DNA of 64,000 bases from Paenibacillus monticola (GTDB taxonomy: Bacteria > Bacillota > Bacilli > Paenibacillales > Paenibacillaceae), in NCBI RefSeq assembly GCF_009664975.1, contig NZ_WJXB01000004.1:593676-657675 (forward strand), read 5' to 3'. The notes below the pieces were generated by a model. It saw only the letters and a program-made list of their open reading frames with translations. It was not told where the DNA came from and did no database searches. Shown here one piece after another: positions 25,274-32,756 of the stretch. The position numbers and the translations under genes are program-made. Each line of letters starts with the position of its first letter. Position 1 is the stretch's first letter.

Positions 25274-26681
25274 CGACTTTAGTACAGCAGAAGAGTTAAT
25301 GGAGCATTTAAAGAAACAAATTGTTCAATACTCTAATGGTGAAGATGTCACGGTTAATTATAACTTTAAGCCAAACTTTAGAGAAATGAATCTGGCTAAT
25401 GATGTTGATTTAACTCGCCTGAAACATGAGATTGAAGGGAATAATTTGCTTTGGAATGTAAGCGCAGATCATCCGATCACATCTCACCGGAAGTATATTG
25501 GGAAATTTATAGTTTTTGGGAAAAAGGCTGTTAGAAAGTTATTAAAATGGTATGTTTCTAATCCCTTCAATTTGCAAGCTTCTTTTAACGGTTCGGTTAC
25601 AAGATCTATTAATGAAATGACAAATTTATTAATAGTATCAAAGACAAGGATTGAAGAGCTTGAAGTTATTCAAAATAATTTAAGTGCTAAAATTTCTGAA
25701 CTGAACGCGCAAATATCTTTACAGAATGACTATATCGGTAGAGAATATAGTGAACTAAAGCAAGAACAAATCATTAAATTAAATACTTATAATAATGAGT
25801 ACAATAATACTATATCCAATGTGATTTTCCCTAAGCTTGATGAGATTAACGGCAGGGTTCATTTTAATGAACAAAAGTTTAGATCGGAGATGGATTTTGT
25901 TAATTACAGAATTCGTAAACTTAAAACTGCTGAACCATTAGGCATTTCCGAAGAATTCTTGCATAATACAGACGAAGTAAACAATCAGCCGATTAACTCG
26001 AATTTAAAGTTTGATTATCTCTTATTTGAAAATAGATTCAGAGGATCTAATGATGACATTAGAAATAGGCAGATGAAATACTTGGATTATTACAAAAACA
26101 AGAAAAATGTTTTAGATATTGGTTGTGGAAGAGGAGAATTTATAGAACTTCTACTGGAAAATAATATTACTGCCAAGGGAATAGATCTGACTGATGAAAT
26201 GGTGGAATATTGTCAAGACTTGGGATTACCAGTAGAAAAGCAAGAAGCGATTCATTATTTGGAGCAACAAGAGGATAATTCTCTTGGAGGGATTTTTTTA
26301 GGTCAAGTAATAGAACATATTCCATTTGAAAGTATTATTAGACTAGTAGAGCTTGCACGTGCGAAGCTAATGCCAGGCTCTTATCTTATTATGGAGACCC
26401 CAAACCCACAAACGTTGGCTATTTTTAGTCGCTCCTTTTATATGGATCCCACGCATGTTAAGCCAGTTCATCCTCTGACAGTACAATTTTTAGCCGAATC
26501 TGTAGGATTTAGAGAAACCAATCTTGTTTATTCAGGTAGAGTTGAGAAGGAAGCGAGTATTCCGAGAATTCAAGAAACAACTAGTTCCATTATGAATATT
26601 GAAGAGATCAATAAATCAATTGATAAACTTAATGATTTGTTATTCGGAGATCAAGATTACGCCTTGATTGCGCGTAAATAA
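25266..26681 (+). CDS. Coiled-coil SAM-dependent methyltransferase, candidate glycan chain cap enzyme
   Basis: A 471-residue protein. Residues about 115-220 form a coiled coil (IEELEVIQNNLSAKISEL region), and residues about 270-400 are a class I methyltransferase with VLDIGCGRGEFIELL (SAM-binding), GIDLTDEMVEYC and METPNP. The next-door Wzt carries a cap-reading domain, so methylation of the non-reducing end of the glycan is the likely role, as with WbdD in E. coli O9a or the methylated ends of Bacillales S-layer glycans. Unlike WbdD, the coil precedes the methyltransferase here and I see no kinase domain. Start ATG 25266 overlaps the end of wzt by 8 bases, so the two are probably translated together. 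Confidence 0.82.
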   Translation: MSNDFSTAEELMEHLKKQIVQYSNGEDVTVNYNFKPNFREMNLANDVDLTRLKHEIEGNNLLWNVSADHPITSHRKYIGKFIVFGKKAVRKLLKWYVSNPFNLQASFNGSVTRSINEMTNLLIVSKTRIEELEVIQNNLSAKISELNAQISLQNDYIGREYSELKQEQIIKLNTYNNEYNNTISNVIFPKLDEINGRVHFNEQKFRSEMDFVNYRIRKLKTAEPLGISEEFLHNTDEVNNQPINSNLKFDYLLFENRFRGSNDDIRNRQMKYLDYYKNKKNVLDIGCGRGEFIELLLENNITAKGIDLTDEMVEYCQDLGLPVEKQEAIHYLEQQEDNSLGGIFLGQVIEHIPFESIIRLVELARAKLMPGSYLIMETPNPQTLAIFSRSFYMDPTHVKPVHPLTVQFLAESVGFRETNLVYSGRVEKEASIPRIQETTSSIMNIEEINKSIDKLNDLLFGDQDYALIARK

Positions 26682-26694
26682 AGGGCTGAGAGAG

Positions 26695-27894
26695 ATGAAA
26701 ATAGGAATTATTAAACCTGATTACAAAATTACTGGTGGATTCGAAGTTGTTGTAAATCATATCAAGGCTGAGTTGGAGTACAGAGGGCATAATGTGGATA
26801 TAGTAAATGTCGACGCGACTAAACGTACTCTAAATGACATACCATGTTCTATAGATTCTCATATATTTCAACAGAATGCTGATTTTTTTAGATATATTAA
26901 TTATTTTTGGAAATATCTAAAGATGGATCTTTCCATGTACGATATTGTAATAAGTACACAGCCCCCATCCTTTGCTATTCAGCATCCGCGACACATTGCT
27001 CTTTTTTATCATCATAGTAAAGCTCATTATGATTTATCAGAGCTTTTTCAGGAGGTTGGATTACATCAGCCCTATCATCGTAAAGCTCAAGAAGTAATCA
27101 GAGAAATAGATTCTCTTAGCTTATCTAAGGTTTCTATCATTTTAGCGGGAAGTAATACTATTAAAGAGCGTATTGCAAAATTTAATAACTTGTCAGTTAA
27201 TGTGGATTTGTTTTATGCAGGAATTGATAAAGATATTTATAATTATTCGGGACCACTTTCCTACAATTATCCTATCGTTGTGGGAAGACACGAATTTCCT
27301 AAACGACCAGAATTATTTGTGAATGCCATGAAGAAGTTGCCGAACTCTTATGGACGTATAATTGGGGAGGGAGGGCGGACAGACGATTTAAAGAGAATCG
27401 ATCAACTCCTTACTTATACAAGTATAGAGGGTATTTATATTCCTGATGATGTTATATGGAAGAAATTGTCCAATGGTTTCTTTGAGGAGGCTCACTCAGA
27501 ACTATTACGAAAATCAAAAAGGTTTAAACATAAGTCGAATGTTGTTTTTACAGGTCGAGTATCTCGGGAACAATTGTTTAAGGAATATGCTGATGCATTA
27601 TGTGTAGTATGTCCTGCATTTGAAGAGGATTATGGCTTGACGGCAATTGAAGCGATGGCGTTTAGTAAGCCTGTAATCGCTTGTGCGGATGGTGGAGGAT
27701 ATGTGGAGCTTATTAAAGATGGTGTGAATGGGTTCATAGTAGAACCTAATTCAGTAGCTCTAGCAGAAGCAATACGTAAATTAGTTGACGACCCTGAACT
27801 AGCGCGAACAATGGGAGAAAACGCCTTTCAAACTAGTAGATTATATTCTTGGGATAACGCTATAAATAAAATTTCAGAAACAATCCTAAAGTAG
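26695..27894 (+). CDS. GT4-type glycosyltransferase
   Basis: About 399 residues, GT-B fold. IIKPDYKITGGFEVVVNHI opens the acceptor domain, VGRHEFPKRPELFVNAM the donor domain, and FEEDYGLTAIEAMAFSKPVI is the GT4 E-x7-E motif. An unusual insertion of about 45 residues (DDLKRIDQLL to KRFKHKSN) lies between strands of the donor domain. Start ATG 26695 follows GAGAGAG, and protein homology also begins there. It is followed after nine bases by a tandem GT4 protein. Probably a backbone or linkage transferase; the sugar is unknown. Confidence 0.87.
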   Translation: MKIGIIKPDYKITGGFEVVVNHIKAELEYRGHNVDIVNVDATKRTLNDIPCSIDSHIFQQNADFFRYINYFWKYLKMDLSMYDIVISTQPPSFAIQHPRHIALFYHHSKAHYDLSELFQEVGLHQPYHRKAQEVIREIDSLSLSKVSIILAGSNTIKERIAKFNNLSVNVDLFYAGIDKDIYNYSGPLSYNYPIVVGRHEFPKRPELFVNAMKKLPNSYGRIIGEGGRTDDLKRIDQLLTYTSIEGIYIPDDVIWKKLSNGFFEEAHSELLRKSKRFKHKSNVVFTGRVSREQLFKEYADALCVVCPAFEEDYGLTAIEAMAFSKPVIACADGGGYVELIKDGVNGFIVEPNSVALAEAIRKLVDDPELARTMGENAFQTSRLYSWDNAINKISETILK

Positions 27895-27903
27895 GAGGTT
27901 CTT

Positions 27904-30285
27904 ATGAATATTGCTATTGTTTCTCCCAGTCCCAAGCCTTTTGCTGTTGGGGGCATCGAAAAATTGATGTTAGGATTATATTATAATATAGATAAGCTGA
28001 CGGATCACCGTGTTGAATTATTTAAGATACCAGTTGAGGAAAATGATTTTTGGTCATTGATTAACAGCTATGAAAGCTTTTACAGACTCAATCTCGATCA
28101 TTTCGATATGATCATTAGTTTTAAATATCCTGCATGGATGGTCAAGCATAAGAATCATGTGATATATATGGCCCATCATCTTAGAGGATTATTTGATACA
28201 TATCATTTTATGAATATGCCCGAGACAATTTCTAACACTAAGTATGCAATTGTGAATGAGGTCATTGAATATACAAAACAACCATCCAATATAGATAAGG
28301 ATTTAGATTCTTTTTTTGCATTGTTAAAACAACTATATAAAGAAAAAAATTCACTTCCAGATTCTATATTCTCATTTCCAGGACCTTTCATTAGAACTAT
28401 AATTCACTTTTTAGATAAGTGGGCACTATCTCCTCAGAAAATAACTAGATTTGCATCTATTTCAAATACAGTGAAAGAGAGAATTGATTATTTCCCTCTT
28501 AATGCAAATGTTGATGTTATTTATCCACCAACTTCGTTAGAGAATTTAGAAACAGGTGCTTATGAATATTTTTTAATTGTTGGAAGGTTGGATACGGCAA
28601 AGCGTACTGATATTGTTATCGAGGCAATGAAACAAGTTAACAATCCTAAAGCTAAGCTATTAGTGGCAGGAACAGGGCCTGAAGAATATAGATTGAAGAG
28701 CTTAGCTGGTGATGATTCAAGAATTACTTTTCTTGGATACATTAATAACGAAAAGCTGATAGCTTTATATCGTGACGCTTTAGCCGTAATATATGTCCCT
28801 TACGATGAGGATTATGGCCTTGTAACAATAGAGGCAATGCATTGTAAGAAGCCAGTAATTACGTGTATTGATTCAGGTGGAACAACCGAATTTGTCAAAC
28901 ATGAAATTACAGGACTAATTGCTCAGAACAATGCTAAGAGTCTAGCCCAACAAATAGAGTGTTTAATTGATAACGTTCCTTTCGCAATGGAGATGGGAGA
29001 GAATGCAGCTAATTTTGTTAGCGGCATATCGTGGGCAAATACAATTAACAAAATATTATCTATAGATAATATTAAGAGGGAAATGACTATTCCAGTAAGA
29101 ATAAAAAAGAAAATCACAATATTATCCACGTATCCCGTATTCCCCAAAAAACATGGTGGGCAATTAAGAATATTTAATCTGTATAGTAATCTCCAAGATG
29201 ATTTTGATATAACTATTGTAAGTGTTAATGATCAAGGACAGTACTATAAAAAAGAATATGGTAGTCTTATAGAAATTAGTATTCCTAAAAGTCAAAAGCA
29301 TCAGGAGAAAGAATGGGCCATTGAGAAAGAAGTAGGTATTCCTATCACTGATATAGCTATGCAAGAACTTTCATTTCACTCACCTGAATATCATGCTATT
29401 GCTAAGGAATATATAGAAAAGAGTGACATTCTGATAGCTGCGCAGCCATATTTATTTCACCTTTTCAATGAACATATTGGATCCAAAACAATTATTTATG
29501 ATTCACAGAATGTTGAATATGAGCTGAAAAAGTCAATGCTTCCCCCTAATAAAATGACGAGTAAATTGATACAAAAGTTATATGAAATTGAGAAAAATGC
29601 TTGCCTAAATAGTGATCTAATACTTGCATGTTCAAAAGAAGATATTTTAAAGTTCACTCAAGTCTATGATGGAATAGATGAGGGGAAATTTATGTTGACT
29701 CCAAATGGTGTGGATTTAAAAGTGAATCAATATGTGAGCCCTGAATTGAGGGAGATAAAGAAGACGGAACTGGGGCTGACTGATCAGAAAATAATTGTTT
29801 TTATAGGCAGTTGGCATAAACCAAATCTTGAAGCGGTAGAAGAAATTTTAAAAATGGCTCCTGATCTGCCTTCATGTAAGTTTATAATTATGGGGGGACA
29901 ATGTGAGGCTTTCAAAAGCGTAACTCCGCCATCTAATGTAGCTTTTGCAGGGATTGTAAGTGAGGAAATGAAACAGTTGATTTACTCTGTAGCAGACATT
30001 GCAATAAATCCAATGGTAAATGGCTCAGGTACAAACTTGAAAATTGCCGAGTACATGGCTAATGGGGTTCCTGTTATCTCAACAGAAGTAGGGGCTAGAG
30101 GATATGATTTTCAAAAAACTCATTTAGTAATTGCTGAATTAGTTGATTTCAGTAAAACTATTGAAGGGTTAATGCTAAACAAAGATAGGAAATCTAATTT
30201 CTCCGAAAAAGCGTATGAGTACATTAGAATTAATTATTCATGGAGCGAGATATCTGAAAAATTGAAAAAGATCATTACTGACTGA
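27904..30285 (+). CDS. Tandem two-domain GT4 glycosyltransferase
   Basis: A 793-residue protein made of two complete GT-B enzymes. The first (about 1-385) begins VSPSPKPFAVGGIEKLML and holds YDEDYGLVTIEAMHCKKPVI; the second (about 395-793) begins ITILSTYPVFPKKHGGQLR and holds MVNGSGTNLKIAEYMANG, the more divergent donor site of the RfaB/GT4 type. Each half keeps a glycine-rich acceptor loop and a donor motif, so both may be active, giving two linkages per enzyme; such fused enzymes occur in rhamnan and other polysaccharide clusters. ATG 27904 is 6 bases after GGAGG. Confidence 0.9.
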   Translation: MNIAIVSPSPKPFAVGGIEKLMLGLYYNIDKLTDHRVELFKIPVEENDFWSLINSYESFYRLNLDHFDMIISFKYPAWMVKHKNHVIYMAHHLRGLFDTYHFMNMPETISNTKYAIVNEVIEYTKQPSNIDKDLDSFFALLKQLYKEKNSLPDSIFSFPGPFIRTIIHFLDKWALSPQKITRFASISNTVKERIDYFPLNANVDVIYPPTSLENLETGAYEYFLIVGRLDTAKRTDIVIEAMKQVNNPKAKLLVAGTGPEEYRLKSLAGDDSRITFLGYINNEKLIALYRDALAVIYVPYDEDYGLVTIEAMHCKKPVITCIDSGGTTEFVKHEITGLIAQNNAKSLAQQIECLIDNVPFAMEMGENAANFVSGISWANTINKILSIDNIKREMTIPVRIKKKITILSTYPVFPKKHGGQLRIFNLYSNLQDDFDITIVSVNDQGQYYKKEYGSLIEISIPKSQKHQEKEWAIEKEVGIPITDIAMQELSFHSPEYHAIAKEYIEKSDILIAAQPYLFHLFNEHIGSKTIIYDSQNVEYELKKSMLPPNKMTSKLIQKLYEIEKNACLNSDLILACSKEDILKFTQVYDGIDEGKFMLTPNGVDLKVNQYVSPELREIKKTELGLTDQKIIVFIGSWHKPNLEAVEEILKMAPDLPSCKFIIMGGQCEAFKSVTPPSNVAFAGIVSEEMKQLIYSVADIAINPMVNGSGTNLKIAEYMANGVPVISTEVGARGYDFQKTHLVIAELVDFSKTIEGLMLNKDRKSNFSEKAYEYIRINYSWSEISEKLKKIITD

Positions 30286-30319
30286 TTTTACATGGTTAGT
30301 AGAAATGAAGAGGTGAGAA

Positions 30320-32410
30320 ATGAAAAGAAAAGAAATATACACATATATTTGTACATTTGCATTATGTTTTTTTATACTATACCTTAATTTACATGGTGCG
30401 AATTTATCCATTCCTCTTATATATGCTGGTGATGGTCTTTTAAACCTTATATGGATTAAAAGTGTTTTGGAAAATGGATGGTATCTTCATAATACGTTAT
30501 TAGGGGCTCCTTTTTGGCTGGATATGCATGACTTTCCAATGTCAGAGGGATTCAACTTTTTAATTATTAAGTTAATGTCATTATTTACATCAAACGCTTC
30601 GATAGTTATTAATCTTTTTTATTTATTGACTTATCCCTTGACTGCAGCTACTTCTTTATTTGTAATGCGGTTCATGAAGTTGAGGGCACCCATAGCAATT
30701 GTTGGGAGCTTATTGTTTACTTTTTTGCCGTATCATTATCTCCGTGGAGAAGCTCATTTATTCTTAGCGGGATATTATATGATTCCATTAATAACCTTAG
30801 TTATTTTTTGGGTATGGCAAGGAGATTTTAATCGTAAAAAGTGGATAACATCTATACTTTTACTGGCTATTGTGGGGTCATCAGGAATTTACTACGCCTT
30901 CTTTTCATGCTTTTTATTAATTATGGTGGGATTAATAATGTCATTCAACAAAAGAAATATAAAACAATTATTGATCCCTATATGTCTTATTTTAGTTATC
31001 TTGTTAGTTGGTTTAATTAATCTTGCACCAAACATAATATATAGTTTTCAAAATGGTGCTAATCCAGAGGCAGTAAAACGAAGTTATATTGAATCTGAAA
31101 TTTATGGATTGAAAATTACGAACTTAATCTTGCCTGTAAATGATCATCGAGTTGGTATATTGGCGAAAATAAAAGATCAATATAATACAATTGCACCTTT
31201 AAATAATGAAAACACTACAGCAACACTTGGTTTGGTTGGAACACTTGGATTTATAGTACTTATTTGCTCATTATTTATTAATAATGTGAGAGATGATTTG
31301 AAAAAACTTGGTATATTAAACATAATAACCCTCTTATTAACTTCGATTGGAGGAATCGGAACCTTAGTTTCTATTTTTCTAACTTCAGAGATTAGGGGAT
31401 ATAATAGGTTTGGTGTGTTTATAGCTTTCTATTCTATCTTAGCAATTTGTATATTAATCAACAAATGGAAATCAAATTACGTATTTTTGCTTACATTATT
31501 TATTTTAATTATAGGTATTTATGATCAAACAAGCACCAAGTTTAATCCGCAGAATGATTATATGCGCTCTGAATATGTAAGTGATGAAGAATTTGTGAAT
31601 AGTATAGAAAATATAATGCCTCGCTCATCAATGGTATTTCAACTTCCATATATGCAATTTCCTGAAAATGGTCCTATTTTTAATATGGGCGATTATGACC
31701 TTGCAAAAGCATACCTTCATTCAAAAAGCTTGAAATGGAGTTATGGGGCAATGAAGGGTAGAAGTCAGGATATTTGGATAAGAAATGTTTCAAACAAAAC
31801 AACTGAAGAGATGTTACAAACGCTTTCCTTTGCTGGATTTAATGGAATTTATATCGATAGAAATGGATATGAAGACAATGCGAACTTAATAGTTAAGGAA
31901 TTGAAGGGGATATTGAAAGTTGAACCTATCAAAAGTAACAACGAAAGATTAGTTTTTTTTAGCATGAAAGAGTATAACAAAATTCAGCGTAATTTATATG
32001 ATCAGGATAACTGGGAGTTGAAAAAGGAAAATGCGTTAAACCCAGTTATTGTAAGCTGGGGCAAAGGGTTTTATGGATTGGAAACTGATAACTCAAAGAA
32101 TTGGAGATGGAGTTCTCAGCAAGGAGATATGCTTATTAATAATCTTTCAGCCCACAGCAAAACTGTGAATTTAGATATGACTTTTGTATCAGGATCAGAA
32201 GTGAACTCGGATCTAACAATTAGTGGAGATTTGATTAGCGAATCTATAAAGATTAATTCAAAAGGATTACACTATAAAAAAACTTTGGAGATTCCTCCTG
32301 GGGAACATTTGATATCATTTGAATGTAATGCTGCTAAAATTGATGTGAAAGAGGACCCAAGAGATTTGGTATTTCGTGTTGTTGATTTTAAGCTTTTAAA
32401 CAAAAATTAA
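30320..32410 (+). CDS. Large polytopic membrane protein, possible GT-C glycosyltransferase
   Basis: A 696-residue protein: about eleven hydrophobic helices in residues 8-410, then an outside domain of about 280 residues rich in beta structure. The first loop holds YAGDGLLNLIWIKSVLENGW, an acidic motif at the position where GT-C enzymes carry their catalytic Asp. This plan is that of transferases that take a sugar from polyprenyl phosphate outside the membrane. I do not recognise a precise family. Start ATG 30320 follows GAGGTGAG. With GtrA and GtrB-like proteins downstream, decoration of the exported glycan is my best guess; the gene is very A+T-rich. Confidence 0.6.
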   Translation: MKRKEIYTYICTFALCFFILYLNLHGANLSIPLIYAGDGLLNLIWIKSVLENGWYLHNTLLGAPFWLDMHDFPMSEGFNFLIIKLMSLFTSNASIVINLFYLLTYPLTAATSLFVMRFMKLRAPIAIVGSLLFTFLPYHYLRGEAHLFLAGYYMIPLITLVIFWVWQGDFNRKKWITSILLLAIVGSSGIYYAFFSCFLLIMVGLIMSFNKRNIKQLLIPICLILVILLVGLINLAPNIIYSFQNGANPEAVKRSYIESEIYGLKITNLILPVNDHRVGILAKIKDQYNTIAPLNNENTTATLGLVGTLGFIVLICSLFINNVRDDLKKLGILNIITLLLTSIGGIGTLVSIFLTSEIRGYNRFGVFIAFYSILAICILINKWKSNYVFLLTLFILIIGIYDQTSTKFNPQNDYMRSEYVSDEEFVNSIENIMPRSSMVFQLPYMQFPENGPIFNMGDYDLAKAYLHSKSLKWSYGAMKGRSQDIWIRNVSNKTTEEMLQTLSFAGFNGIYIDRNGYEDNANLIVKELKGILKVEPIKSNNERLVFFSMKEYNKIQRNLYDQDNWELKKENALNPVIVSWGKGFYGLETDNSKNWRWSSQQGDMLINNLSAHSKTVNLDMTFVSGSEVNSDLTISGDLISESIKINSKGLHYKKTLEIPPGEHLISFECNAAKIDVKEDPRDLVFRVVDFKLLNKN

Positions 32411-32440
32411 TTATTCAAGAATCTGGATACTATAAAGAGT

Positions 32441-32480
32441 GAATTGAGAATTAGAATACAATGGGGAGTAATCTCAATTC
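32441..32480 (+). other. Hairpin at start of the mid-cluster spacer
   Basis: GAATTGAGA (32441-32449) and TCTCAATTC (32472-32480) are exact complements around a 22-base loop, 30 bases after a stop codon. A run of T occurs only 35 bases later, so termination here is doubtful. Confidence 0.4.
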
Positions 32481-32536
32481 TACTTGTTGATAAGTGAAAA
32501 ACTAATTATGTATGAATTTTTTTTGCATCTGAAAAG

Positions 32537-32603
32537 GGCATAGACCTAAGAGAAAGCTTCGATCCTAAACGGGGTTCCAAACCCTGAAAGGAGATTAGGT
32601 GCC
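32537..32603 (+). ncRNA. Candidate structured cis-acting RNA within the glycan operon
   Basis: In the 346-base gap between two membrane-protein genes, a nested fold can be drawn. GGCA (32537-32540) and CCTAA (32545-32549) pair with TTAGG and TGCC (32595-32603) with a 4-base bulge. Inside, TCCT (32563-32566) pairs with AGGA (32589-32592), and GGGTT (32572-32576) with AACCC (32580-32584). A purine-rich internal loop (AAACG opposite TGAA) lies between. The position, deep inside a very long exopolysaccharide-type operon, recalls the EAR (eps-associated RNA) antitermination element of Bacillales, but I cannot confirm a match to that family. Confidence 0.45.
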
Positions 32604-32664
32604 TTAATGGGTCTGGAAATGAATCATTCTATATGAGATCATCGTACTTTAAACAAAGAGCAAC

Positions 32665-32694
32665 ACAGGCTATTACGGTACCGTAATAGCCTGT
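32665..32694. terminator. 30-bp perfect palindrome, terminator-like
   Basis: The arm ACAGGCTATTACGGT and its exact complement form an uninterrupted 30-bp palindrome centred on GGTACC. In RNA it would give a stem of about 13 bp. The following bases (ACACTTATTTGC) are only weakly T-rich, so it is either an imperfect terminator or a protein-binding palindrome. It lies 62 bases before the next gene, downstream of the candidate RNA fold. Confidence 0.5.
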
Positions 32695-32756
32695 ACACTT
32701 ATTTGCACTGATTCCAAAATTGAATAAAAATCAATATTTTAAGGAGTGCCACTTGA

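Noticed and set aside
32665..32694. End of a mobile element or attachment site
   Set aside because: The palindrome is a single copy in the window, with no recombinase gene and no matching direct repeat at the other end of the cluster.
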